Positions 7,138 to 15,114 of a stretch of DNA of 19,569 bases are shown here, piece after piece. Where the stretch lies: assembly GCA_910585005.1 (NCBI GenBank), contig CAJUCN010000034.1:1-19569 (forward strand), written 5' to 3'. Each line of letters begins with the position of its first letter. The stretch's first letter is position 1. Position numbers and translations under genes: made by a program. The notes beneath the pieces were generated by a model. It was not told the origin of the DNA, did no database searches, and saw only the letters and a list, made by a program, of their open reading frames with translations. This DNA is from an uncultured Lachnospiraceae bacterium. GTDB lineage: Bacteria > Bacillota > Clostridia > Lachnospirales > Lachnospiraceae.

Positions 7138-8279
7138 TAACAGAAAAGCATGAAGCCCGGGGCGCTTGTGCCGGGGAAAATATGAACACGAGCATAATAT
7201 CTATCCGGCATCTGTGTAAGGAATTTTTGAACGTAACTCCTTTAAAGGATGTAAGCGTGGAGATTAAAAAAGGAGAGGTAATTTCCATTATAGGTCCGTC
7301 AGGCACAGGAAAGTCAACCCTGCTTCGCTGTATTAATCTTCTGGAGACACCTACAAAAGGCGAGATTGTGGTAGACGGTGTGGTAACAACGGATAAGAAA
7401 TGTAAGGTAAATCTGGTGAGGCAGAAGATGGGAATGGTATTTCAGTCCTTTAACCTGTTTGCACACAAGACCATTATAGAAAATATCATGATGGGGCAGG
7501 TCGATCTTCTTAAAAGAAACAGGCAGGAGGCTTATGACAAAGGGATGGAACTGCTGCGTAATATAGGGCTTGCAGACAAGGCTTTCTCTTATCCGGATGA
7601 ACTTTCCGGAGGACAGAAGCAGCGTGCGGCTATTGCAAGGACGGTGGCCATGGAGCCGGAAATTATTCTTTTTGACGAGCCCACTTCCGCCCTGGATCCC
7701 ACTATGGTGGGGGAAGTTCTTTCGGTTATCCGTGGACTGGCAGGGCAGGGAATGACCATGATGATCGTGACTCATGAAATGAAGTTTGCCCGGGATGTAT
7801 CCACCAGGATATTTTATATGGATCAGGGCGAAATCTATGAGGACGGAACGCCGGAACAGATTTTTGAGCACCCAAAGAGGGAGAGAACCCGGATATTTAT
7901 CCGGCAGCTTAAGGTACTCCATGTGGAAAAAATCTCACGTGACTTTGATTTCCCGGCCTTTATGACACGTCTTGAGGAGTTCGGACGTAAACAGCAGTTT
8001 TCTCAGAGACAGATTTACGCCATGCAGCTTGTTGTGGAGGAAGTGCTGATGCAAAAACTTCTGCCTGCGGCAGGGGAAGCGGAGGAAAGAGATCTTTCTC
8101 TGGATGTGGAATACAGCGAGAGGGAAGATCTGGCGCAGATGCGGTTTTCCTATAATGGGTATTCCTTTCATCCTTTTGGGGACGAAGAAGATTTGTCCGA
8201 CAGGATAATAAAAGGAATGTCCAAAGAGATGGAGCATAAGTTTGTGGATGGAACGAATCAATTCATTATAAGTATATAG
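7134..8279 (+). CDS. ABC transporter ATPase (amino-acid type) with extra C-terminal domain
   Basis: This cytoplasmic subunit powers the permease encoded just upstream. GTG 7134 is favoured because AAAGGGGG (7119-7126) lies 7 bases before it and the codon overlaps the upstream TGA; ATG 7183 is an alternative. From that start, Walker A GPSGTGKS is at 54-61, the Q-loop in VFQSFNLF near 104, the signature LSGGQKQ at 157-163, Walker B IILFDEP at 177-183 and the switch His near 214. The ATPase core ends near 260, as in GlnQ/HisP. About 120 further residues contain YAMQLVVEEVLMQ and IIKGM..., which align with the N-terminal domains of the two downstream symporter proteins. That extension is absent from ordinary GlnQ-type ATPases. 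Confidence 0.88.
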   Translation: MITEKHEARGACAGENMNTSIISIRHLCKEFLNVTPLKDVSVEIKKGEVISIIGPSGTGKSTLLRCINLLETPTKGEIVVDGVVTTDKKCKVNLVRQKMGMVFQSFNLFAHKTIIENIMMGQVDLLKRNRQEAYDKGMELLRNIGLADKAFSYPDELSGGQKQRAAIARTVAMEPEIILFDEPTSALDPTMVGEVLSVIRGLAGQGMTMMIVTHEMKFARDVSTRIFYMDQGEIYEDGTPEQIFEHPKRERTRIFIRQLKVLHVEKISRDFDFPAFMTRLEEFGRKQQFSQRQIYAMQLVVEEVLMQKLLPAAGEAEERDLSLDVEYSEREDLAQMRFSYNGYSFHPFGDEEDLSDRIIKGMSKEMEHKFVDGTNQFIISI

Positions 8280-8333
8280 ATTAAAAAAGAGGTTGAAATT
8301 AAAAAATATTAAATTGGAAATAAAAGAAAAACT

Positions 8334-9911
8334 ATGGAAGAGATGAAATTAAATAATGAAAATATTGCGCAGGCAAGCAGTCTTGCAGAAAAGACGCTTG
8401 GAGAATGGGACGTTGATGCCAGAAATATTATCCAAATCCGGCTTGCAGTGGAGGAAACGCTGTTAAAGTACCAGGAAGCTTTCGGTGTGGAGGCAGTATT
8501 TGCACAAAAATATAGCAAACGTCTTAATCGCATCCGTCTGGAACTTTTCCTGCCCGGAGAAAGGGTCGATCCTTTTGATACAGGGGAGGAAGAACAGAGC
8601 CAGATACTGCGGGGACTGCTTGCCAATATGGGGGTTGCACCCGCGTGGCAGTACAAAAATGGAGAGAATCTTATTATATTTTATCCCAAAAAGAAGAAAC
8701 GCTCTCAGATGGCTTCGCTGGCACTGTCCGTAATACTGGCTTTTTTGTGCGCTGGTGTGTGTAGTTTCCTGCCAGAGAGTTTCAGGACTTTTCTTGCAAA
8801 TGAGATTATCAGCCCGGTATTTAACCGCTTTATGGGACTTTTATCAGCCATTGCAGGACCTATGGTGTTTCTTTCAATTGTATGGGGAATATACAGCATT
8901 GGGGATATGGCAGCTATGGGCAGAATCGGAAAAAGGATGATCGGACGTTTTATGATGATGACGATTCTTTTGACACTGCCCGCATGTGCGTTGGCTATGC
9001 CGTTTTTTTCCCTTAAAACCGGAGACGGGGGACGGTTTGATTTTTCCGAATTGTTTCAAATGGTTCTGGATATTGTACCAGGCAACTTTTTTACGCCCTT
9101 TACAGAAGGGAATCCTATGCAGATTATTTTTGTGGCAGTTTTAATCGGAATGGCAATGCTGATTCTGGGAAACAAAGCTACGGTTGCTGCGGCCTTTGTG
9201 GAACAGTCCAATTATATTATACAGCTGATTATGGAGGCAGTCAGTTCTTTTGTCCCTGTGTTTGTGTTCGGCAGTATTTTAAATATGATACTGGGTAACA
9301 ATTTTTCGGTATTTCTTCCTGCATATAAGCTGGTTCTGGTAATGCTTATGGGAGATGCTGTTCTTCTGGCAGTGTATCTTGTGCTAGTATGCACAAGGAG
9401 GAAGGTGCAGCTCCGGGTATTGCTGAAAAAGATGATGCCCACTTTTCTGATTGCATTAACCACGGCATCTTCTTCTGCAGCATTTGGGGTGAATATGGAG
9501 TGCTGTGAAAAAGATCTTGGAATTGACAGAAGGATAGTTAATTTTGGTATCCCTTTAGGGCAGGTTATCTTTATGCCGGGGGTTTCCATTATGTTTCTGG
9601 CGGTGGGATTTTGTATGGCTGAAATCTATGGCGTGACGGTTTCACCGGTGTGGCTGGCTACGGCCTGTCTCATTACCATTGTGCTTGCGGTTGCAGCGCC
9701 TCCTATTCCCGGCGGTGCGCTGACTTGTTATACGATTTTGTTTATCCAGCTTAAGATTCCCATGGGGGCTGTAGCGGTCACGATTGCCCTCAATGTAATA
9801 CTGGAATTTATTACTACAGCGGTGAACTTGTTCTGTCTGCAGGCGGAACTTGTGGAACTGGCTGCCGGTCTTGATATGTTGGATGTGAGAAAACTGAGAG
9901 AAAAGAAATAA
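8334..9911 (+). CDS. SDF-family symporter with N-terminal anti-sigma/GHKL-like domain
   Basis: A 525-residue protein. Residues 1-118 are soluble and contain IIQIRLAVEETLLKYQEAFG, a pair of strands and GLLANMGVAPAWQYKNGENL. The order of elements resembles SpoIIAB/RsbW-type ATPases but lacks the N-box Asn and the DxGxG box. Residues 127-510 are a dicarboxylate/amino acid:cation symporter fold with the serine-rich TTASSSAAFG hairpin (376-385), PLGQVIFMPG in segment 7 (407-416), PPIPGGAL in hairpin 2 (456-463) and NVILEFITTAVN in segment 8 (487-498). The usual NMDGT sodium motif is FMPGV here and the substrate-binding Arg of segment 8 is absent. It lies 54 bp after the ATPase gene, with a weak ribosome site; ATG 8343 is an alternative start. 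Confidence 0.85.
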   Translation: MEEMKLNNENIAQASSLAEKTLGEWDVDARNIIQIRLAVEETLLKYQEAFGVEAVFAQKYSKRLNRIRLELFLPGERVDPFDTGEEEQSQILRGLLANMGVAPAWQYKNGENLIIFYPKKKKRSQMASLALSVILAFLCAGVCSFLPESFRTFLANEIISPVFNRFMGLLSAIAGPMVFLSIVWGIYSIGDMAAMGRIGKRMIGRFMMMTILLTLPACALAMPFFSLKTGDGGRFDFSELFQMVLDIVPGNFFTPFTEGNPMQIIFVAVLIGMAMLILGNKATVAAAFVEQSNYIIQLIMEAVSSFVPVFVFGSILNMILGNNFSVFLPAYKLVLVMLMGDAVLLAVYLVLVCTRRKVQLRVLLKKMMPTFLIALTTASSSAAFGVNMECCEKDLGIDRRIVNFGIPLGQVIFMPGVSIMFLAVGFCMAEIYGVTVSPVWLATACLITIVLAVAAPPIPGGALTCYTILFIQLKIPMGAVAVTIALNVILEFITTAVNLFCLQAELVELAAGLDMLDVRKLREKK

Positions 9912-9916
9912 AAGAC

Positions 9917-9954
9917 AAGATTAAACAGTACCGCATGAACGGATTTAATCTTTT
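9917..9954 (+). terminator. Intercistronic hairpin between the two symporter genes
   Basis: AAGATTAAA (9917-9925) pairs perfectly with TTTAATCTT (9944-9952), loop 18 nt, ending in four T. It sits directly before the ribosome site AGGAG of the next gene. It may be a partial terminator or a processing/stability hairpin that lowers expression of the second symporter. Confidence 0.5.
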
Positions 9955-9965
9955 AGGAGTTTGAA

Positions 9966-11542
9966 ATGAAGGATTATACCCTGACAAATCGTGATATAGA
10001 TGTGGCGTGTCATGAAGTAGAGACATTTTGTGAACGCGCCAATGGGGAAAAAAGGGACATTCTCCGTACACGACTGGCTGTGGAAGAGATATTGCTGAAA
10101 TATCAGGAAACTATTGGCACAAAGGGGACTTTTCAATTTCAGTGCAGAAAGCGGATAAACCGTCTGTATGCCAGTTTTTCTATTCCGGGAGAAAGAAACG
10201 ATGTGGTGCATACGGATGGCGGCGAAGAGAGCACTATCATGAAAGGCATCCTTTCAGGTATGGGAGAAATTCCCACATGGCAGTTCAAAAACGGAGTCAA
10301 TTACCTTACCTTTACATTAAAAAAGAATAAATTATCTCCTGCAGTATCGCTGCTAGCAGCAGTGATACTGGCCTTTTTTGCGGTATGGTAAGCAGTTTTC
10401 TACCGGAAAAAACTGTTAATTTTCTTTCAGAGGAAATGATTACCCCTGTTTTTGACACATTTATGGGGCTGTTGAGTGCTGTTGCAGGGCCCCTGATATT
10501 TTTGTCGGTGGCAGGCGGTATTTATAATATTGGGGATATTACAACGCTGGGAAAAGTCGGAAAGCGGATGATCAGCAGGTTTTTATGGATGACGCTGATT
10601 TTTACGACAGTATTCGGTATTGCCATCCTGCCTTTATTTCCTCTTGCAGGCAGCGGCAGCAGTTCCTTTCGGCTTTCAGAACTTCTGGAAATGGTTCTTG
10701 GAATTGTACCGGACAATTTTTTTACGCCTTTTTTGGAGGGAAATCCTTTACAGATTATTTTTCTTGCTGTCCTTGCAGGGATGGCAATGCTGATTCTAGG
10801 GAACAGGGCTGCGATTGTTTCGCTATTTTTAGAACAGGCAAATGCCATTATATTACTAATCATGGAAAATATCAGTGCTTTTGTCCCCGTTTTCATTTTT
10901 GTCAGTCTTTTCAATATGATTCTTGGCAAAAACTTTTCTGTATTGCTGAAAGCCTATAAAGTACTGCCGGTTATGCTGCTTGGGGATGTCTTTCTTATGG
11001 CAGTTTATACAGGTCTTGTATGCATTCGTAAAAAAGTTTCTATGGCAGTCTTCCTGAAAAAAGTTTTTCCAGTTTTTATGATCGGTTTGATAACAGCTTC
11101 TTCTGCCGCCGCATTTTTGGAGAATAGGAAAGTGTGCGAGGAAAAACTGGGGATTGATAAAAAAATTGTAAATATCGGGGTTCCTCTTGGTCAGGTGGTA
11201 TTCATGCCGGGATTTTTTATTTTATATTTTGTAATGGGAATTTGTATGGCGGAGATTTATGGTGTGAAGATATCCCCGGTATGGCTGATTACAGCGCTGA
11301 TCATTGCGGTAGTACTGGCTGTGGCTACACCGCCCATTCCCGGGGGTGCTCTTGCCTGCTATACGATTCTGCTTTTACAGCTTGAAATCCCTGCCCAGGC
11401 CATTATGATTGCAGTTGCTATAAATGTGATACTGGATTTTTTTGCTACAGCAGTAGATTTGTTTTGTCTGGAGGCAGAGTTGGTAGAACTGGCGGGGGAC
11501 CTTGAGATGCTGGATGTGGGGAAAATACGGAAAACATTTTAA
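9966..11542 (+). pseudogene. Second SDF-family symporter with N-terminal GHKL-like domain, frameshifted
   Basis: A paralogue of the upstream symporter gene with the same plan. A soluble N-domain at residues 1-118 carries ILRTRLAVEEILLKYQETIG and GILSGMGEIPTWQFKNG. It is followed by an SDF fold with TASSAAAFLE, PLGQVVFMPG, PPIPGGAL and NVILDFFATAVD. The frame from ATG 9966 (ribosome site AGGAG) ends at 10391 just after SLLAAVILAFF. The rest is in the -1 frame, starting with CGMVSSFLPEKTVNF, from about 10380 to the TAA at 11542. The break is at a run of six T (10374-10379), where seven would restore the frame. It may be a mutation, a phase-variable tract, slippage or a sequencing error. Everything downstream of the break is intact. 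Confidence 0.8.
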
Positions 11543-11738
11543 AATTATTGTAATAAACCAGATAGAATGATATAAATGACAAAAGCAGAGTTCTGCCGAC
11601 TGCCGCTTGACGATATCGACATAAAAAACAGACAGAAGTAGAATGACTTGAAAGGGCAGAAATGGAAAATTGAGAAATCGCTGGAACGATAATTGCGGAG
11701 GAGATATTATGCTCGAAAATATACCATCTTAATCAATT

Positions 11739-12203
11739 ATGACGGAATTACTTGGACAATCCTTGTTTGAAGTTTGGCAGGCGTTATGTTTGGCTATTGA
11801 CGAAAAATACGATATGGATTGGTTATGGAATGCTGGTGGTAAGAATTGGACTTACGAGTATAAATATCGCAGAGGGGGAAAAACCCTTTGCAGCTTATAC
11901 GCAAAAAGTAGTTGTGTTGGTTTCATGATTATTTTTGGGAAAGATGAGAGAGCTAAATTTGAAGCAATACGGGGTACTCTTTCTGACGTTGTTTGCAGAC
12001 AATATGATGAGGCAAAAACCTATCATGACGGAAAATGGGTTATGTTTGAACCGACCAATACGGCTAATTTTGATGATTACATGAAATTCCTGAACTCTCC
12101 TTATTTTTCAAGGCTTTTCAAGCCTCATACAGTGAATTGTTATGTACTTTCCCTTGTTTTTGCCCTTATAGGCAGTTTACAAGGGCAGATTTCAGTTGTA
12201 TAA
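11739..12203 (+). CDS. DUF3788-family protein, damaged at both ends
   Basis: A small soluble protein of unknown function. The core WNAGGKNWTYEYKYRRGGKT, GFMIIFGKDERAKFE and YDEAKTYHDGKWVMFE segments are typical of DUF3788. An ATG at 11709 in the same frame has a strong ribosome site (GGAGGAG, 11695-11701), but the frame stops at TAA 11730-11732 after seven codons; ATG 11739 could be used by re-initiation. After DDYMKFL the usual short basic tail is replaced by about 35 hydrophobic residues (PHTVNCYVLSLVFALIG), which points to a fused C-terminus. The 166 bases before 11709 hold only a 21-codon frame (11576-11641) of no recognised family. Confidence 0.6.
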   Translation: MTELLGQSLFEVWQALCLAIDEKYDMDWLWNAGGKNWTYEYKYRRGGKTLCSLYAKSSCVGFMIIFGKDERAKFEAIRGTLSDVVCRQYDEAKTYHDGKWVMFEPTNTANFDDYMKFLNSPYFSRLFKPHTVNCYVLSLVFALIGSLQGQISVV

Positions 12204-12224
12204 TAATCGAGAATATGAAATAGG

Positions 12225-12253
12225 TTGTTTTCTAGCTAGAATTTGCATATAAT
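12225..12253 (+). promoter_or_regulatory. Promoter of the toxin-antitoxin operon
   Basis: TTGTTT (12225-12230) and TATAAT (12248-12253) are separated by 17 bp and lie 26 bp before the antitoxin start. The ribosome site AGTGAGGTG follows. Phd-type antitoxins usually bind their own promoter. Confidence 0.7.
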
Positions 12254-12279
12254 ATAAGTGAAAGTGAGGTGTATATAAA

Positions 12280-12522
12280 ATGACAATAGATACAAACACC
12301 ATGATTTCAATTACAGAAGCGAATCAAAATTTTTCAAAAGTAGCTAAAGTAGTTGACGAACATGGAACAGCGGTTATTCTGAAAAATAATGTGCCTAGAT
12401 ATCTGGTTATTGATTTCAGTAAAGCGGAAAAAGAAAAAGTTGCCAGTAATGAGGATGTATTTGCAATATCTGAACGATTAATAAAACAGAATATGGAAGC
12501 ATATGGGGTTCTTGCCAAATGA
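12280..12522 (+). CDS. phd: Phd/YefM-family antitoxin
   Basis: An 80-residue antitoxin. The N-terminal half, MISITEANQNFSKVAKVVDE followed by HGTAVILKNNVPRYLVID, is the Phd/YefM DNA-binding and dimerisation fold. The acidic-basic C-terminal tail (EDVFAISERLIKQNMEAYGV) should wrap the toxin. The gene has its own promoter at 12225-12253 and overlaps the doc start by 4 bases (ATGA), the usual translational coupling. The antitoxin is intact while its toxin is broken, a common stage of module decay. Confidence 0.85.
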   Translation: MTIDTNTMISITEANQNFSKVAKVVDEHGTAVILKNNVPRYLVIDFSKAEKEKVASNEDVFAISERLIKQNMEAYGVLAK

Positions 12523-12890
12523 TTATTTTAAGCAGGGAGCAAGTACTAAAACTTCATACAAGTTTAATCAAAACCACTGGAGGAAGTGACGGTATTCGTG
12601 ATGAGGGAATGCTGGATTTGGCGTTAAATAATCCGTTTCAGTCATTTGGCGGAAAAGAGCTTTATCCAAGCATTCAGGCAAAGGCGGCACGGCTTTGTTT
12701 TGGATTGGTAAGAAATCATGCAATGCTGGACGGAAACAAAAGACTTGGTACGCATGTTATGTTAGTTTTTCTTGCATTGAATGGATAACATTACAGCTAA
12801 AAGGAGTTAAGTGATGTAATTCTTGCACTGGCATCCGGTAACATTGGCGAAAAGGAAATCTTACAATGGATTATTGAACATCAACAATAA
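12519..12890 (+). pseudogene. doc: Doc/Fic-family toxin, interrupted near the C-terminus
   Basis: Doc toxins phosphorylate EF-Tu and stop translation. LSREQVLKLHTSLIKTTGGS opens the fold and the active-site loop HAMLDGNKRLGTHV is present (consensus HxFxDGNKR). The frame ends at TAA 12786-12788 after 89 residues. The expected tail continues in the same frame from base 12801 as KELSDVILALASGNIGEKEI to a stop at 12888-12890. The 15 bases between read ITLQL in a shifted frame, so one base was lost at about 12785 and one gained at about 12803. The truncated form keeps the catalytic loop but lacks the last helices; it is probably inactive. Confidence 0.75.
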
Positions 12891-12916
12891 GTCTTTGGCA
12901 TTTGAGAGCGAAATAC

Positions 12917-12955
12917 ACCCATTGCACAAACTGTGTTTATGCAATGGGTATTTTG
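12917..12955 (+). terminator. Terminator of the toxin-antitoxin operon
   Basis: ACCCATTGCA (12917-12926) pairs perfectly with TGCAATGGGT (12940-12949) and is followed by ATTTTG. It lies 26 bases after the toxin remnant stop. Confidence 0.75.
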
Positions 12956-13382
12956 TCTTGTAGGAAAGCAAGTATGCAGCATTGACAGATTTACCTAGTG
13001 CAATGCCTGATGAAATTTTTAGGCGGGATATCGCAGAACTTTTGAGCTACTTTGATTATTATGTTTCATCTTCTGTTGCGGGACATAGGAAACCTAACTA
13101 TAAAGGCTTGCAAATGTTCCCCTCATTTTTGCCCTTATCAGGGTTCGTAATGCCTTGTGGGAAGATATAATACAAGGGCAGGGCAGGCATCCCCGACGTT
13201 CCGGCAGATTGAAGAATAGGGGAGCAGCGAGAGGAGGTGAAGGTCGGTATGGAATTTTACGGGGGAACATGGATAAAATGTCTTTGCATGGAGAAATAAA
13301 CTGCTCGGACTTATAGAGAGAGCAGGGGCGGCTCTGACTGACAGAGGAGCCGTAATATTAAAAATAATGGAGACTAAAGGAA
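12956..13382 (+). other. Degenerate stretch with an unassigned gene fragment
   Basis: A 62-codon frame at 12982-13170 (LPSAMPDEIFRRDIAELLSY, then FDYYVSSSVAGHRKPNYKG) has protein-like composition but no ribosome site and no recognised family; it is probably an internal fragment of a lost gene. A CGGCTC/GAGCCG hairpin lies at about 13329-13352. A 13-base sequence TTTTTGCCCTTAT at 13126-13138 also occurs at 12158-12170. Nothing else is supported. Confidence 0.35.
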
Positions 13383-13545
13383 ATGAACATTAATGGAATA
13401 GGAGCGGCAGGGTATCTTGCCATGTATGGAATGAGAGAAACAGAAGGGCACGTGGCGGATAAGAACTTTGCTGACGAGATAAGCAAAGCAGCGGAAAGGC
13501 TGGAAACGGAAGATTCGGATTCTGGCTGCGGAAATTCTTTGTAGA
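13383..13545 (+). pseudogene. Truncated small protein starting MNINGIGAAGY
   Basis: Fifty-three residues from ATG 13383, with GGAGACTAAAGGAA upstream. The N-terminus and the segment KNFADEISKAAERLE are typical of a hypothetical protein common in Lachnospiraceae genomes and normally much longer. The frame stops at TAG 13543-13545 and no continuation is seen before the repeat arm at 13628. Function is unknown. Confidence 0.45.
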
Positions 13546-13688
13546 GCATGGGTTTGAAATTGACAGCAGATGACCATATCAATTATCAAGTGGAAAAATA
13601 AGTTATAAAAAATTCATAAAAGATTTGTTGCAACAGTGTACAAAGGGATACATATAAAAAAACAAAATAATGGACTGCCAACCTACTG

Positions 13689-13723
13689 AAAAACCGCTCT
13701 TTCACAACGAAGGGCGGTTTTTT
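13689..13723 (+). terminator. Terminator hairpin upstream of parB
   Basis: AAACCGCTCTT pairs with AAGGGCGGTTT (one mismatch-like bulge) around CACAACG and is followed by a T run. It is mirrored at 1176-1210. Confidence 0.7.
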
Positions 13724-13758
13724 CATGGGCGCAGGGAAAGGAGGCAACCCAACTACCG

Positions 13759-13789
13759 GGGCTTGACAAGAGAGGTCAAGCCCTTTTTT
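13759..13789 (+). terminator. Second terminator upstream of parB
   Basis: GGGCTTGAC (13759-13767) pairs with GTCAAGCCC (13775-13783), loop 7 nt, followed by six T. It is mirrored at 1110-1140. It ends 32 bases before the parB start. Confidence 0.8.
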
Positions 13790-13821
13790 CATGCCAGAAA
13801 ACCAAGAAGGAGGTATTGCGA

Positions 13822-14341
13822 ATGGCCGATGAAAAATCGAAAAACCTGACTGGCTCAGACGGTCCGGACAAAGATCCGGCGCGGTGACGAGCAGACCGTC
13901 TACCTGAAGCTGTCCGAGCTCCACGCCTTCAAGGACCATCCCTTCCAGGTCCGCAATGACGAAGAAATGAAGGCGATGGTCTCCAGCGTGAAGGACAAGG
14001 GCGTGACCCAGCCGGCCATCGTCCGGCCACGGGAGGACGGCGGCTATGAGATCGTCTCCGGCCACCGCCGCCAGAAGGCCAGCGAGCTTGCAGGCTACGC
14101 GGACATGCCGTGCATCATCCGCAACCTGACGGACGAGCAGGCCATCACGCAGATGGTGGAGGACAACACCAACCAGCGTGAGAACATCCTCCCCAGCGAG
14201 CGGGCCAAGGCATTAAAAATGCAGCTTGAGGCCATCAAGCACCAGGGGGCGAAGAACTTCACTTCGGGCCAGCTTGACCCGAAGGACGGTATTCTTTCAT
14301 TGTACCCGGAAAAGGGTAACAGAAAGGAGATTTTACTATGA
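13822..14341 (+). pseudogene. ParB/Spo0J-like partition protein, frameshifted and truncated
   Basis: ATG 13822 follows AAGGAGG. MADEKSKNLTG is read first; that frame ends at a TGA (13885-13887). The protein continues one frame over from about 13848 with AQTVRTKIRRGDEQTVYLKL, the ParB N-terminal domain (IVSGHRRQKASELAGYADMP; EDNTNQRENILPSERAKALK) and on to GQLDPKD. Near 14290 homology ends and the frame runs into GILSLYPEKGN and a TGA at 14339-14341. Full-length relatives are near 300 residues, so the helix-turn-helix and C-terminal dimer domain are lost. The same frameshift is in the inverted copy at 698-1077, so it predates the duplication. G/C-rich codon use matches the parM remnant. Confidence 0.75.
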
Positions 14342-15114
14342 AAAAATGTTTACCAATTATCTTTGCCGCCCTCATAACAGTAAGTTCGCTGACAGGGTGC
14401 GCAGGACGGAATCCTTCGTCCGAACAAAACAATGCTACCGTGCAAAGTAGCGAACCTGCCATTATCCAAACGGCACTGTCAACAAATGGGGCTTTCAGCC
14501 CGACCATTCCCTCTAATGCGTCTGCTGCATATGAAAAGCTGATGGCATACAAAACTGAGGACTACGGGCAGCAGAGCGTAGCCGATTTCAATGCTGCGCT
14601 TGCTTCGACACCTGATGAATTGGCAGTGTTCCTTGCAGATATAGCTGACGTGACAAACACCATGTCTCCCGATGACGAAAACTATGAATTTTTCACAACC
14701 ACAATAACCTTTTCGTCCCATGAATTATACTGTGAGCATATGGGAGAAGAATTTACTCTCTTTGTACCAATGTCAAAACAGAGTAGGCTTTGTGACTATT
14801 TGGACGAGGCTGGGGAACCCGTATATGAATTTAACTGTTTTGTTGAGTCTAATGTCGCTTACTCCATCGACAATCCGAAACTTGTATCGGTAGCAGAGAG
14901 AGATAAGGTGTTGCTGACCTATAAAGAAGAAATGCAGAATTACTTGAATGGTCTAAGCGAAACAGAAATTGTGGGCAGCAATATCAAAGAAATGCTCATA
15001 GACAAGTCCGCTGAACTTGCAAATAGCTTATCCACTGAAAATATGAGATTATCGCCTTGCGAAATTTACTTGATTGAAATAAACGGCGAAGCAGAAGAAG
15101 CCATTCAGCAATGA
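14338..15114 (+). CDS. Lipoprotein of unknown function
   Basis: A 258-residue secreted lipoprotein. The signal peptide MKKCLPIIFAALITVSSLTG ends at a lipobox with Cys21, so the protein is lipid-anchored on the outer face of the membrane. A Ser/Asn/Thr-rich linker (about 22-60) leads to an acidic globular part with ELYCEHMGEEFTLFVPMS and a C-terminal alpha-rich segment (NIKEMLIDKSAELANSLS). No enzymatic motif is seen and the family was not recognised. GAAAGGAG gives a good ribosome site. The ATG overlaps the stop of the broken parB frame (ATGA), probably by chance at the junction. The 3' end overlaps the convergent HxlR gene by 10 bp. Confidence 0.7.
   Translation: MKKCLPIIFAALITVSSLTGCAGRNPSSEQNNATVQSSEPAIIQTALSTNGAFSPTIPSNASAAYEKLMAYKTEDYGQQSVADFNAALASTPDELAVFLADIADVTNTMSPDDENYEFFTTTITFSSHELYCEHMGEEFTLFVPMSKQSRLCDYLDEAGEPVYEFNCFVESNVAYSIDNPKLVSVAERDKVLLTYKEEMQNYLNGLSETEIVGSNIKEMLIDKSAELANSLSTENMRLSPCEIYLIEINGEAEEAIQQ

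Larger units (their letters stand above)
13628..14201 (-). repeat. Right arm of the 574-bp inverted repeat
   Basis: This is the partner of 698-1271. Here the parB sequence continues past the repeat end to about 14290, so this arm is in the more native setting and the left arm is likely the derived copy. The inner end borders an AT-rich stretch (13590-13627). Confidence 0.93.

Noticed and set aside
7314..7922. 202-residue minus-strand frame
   Set aside because: It is antisense to the ABC ATPase, with low-complexity His/Leu-rich composition and no start signals.
10372..10391. Programmed -1 frameshift site in the second symporter gene
   Set aside because: The run is C-TTT-TTT-G, which does not fit the X-XXY-YYZ heptamer in frame, and no clear downstream stimulator was seen; listed only as a frameshift of unknown cause.
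12158..13138. 13-base sequence TTTTTGCCCTTAT present at 12158 and 13126
   Set aside because: It is too short and AT-rich to claim as a mobile-element end without further copies.
13586..14201. Composite transposon with the 574-bp arms as insertion sequences
   Set aside because: The arms hold a parB fragment and terminators, with no transposase and no terminal inverted repeats of their own.
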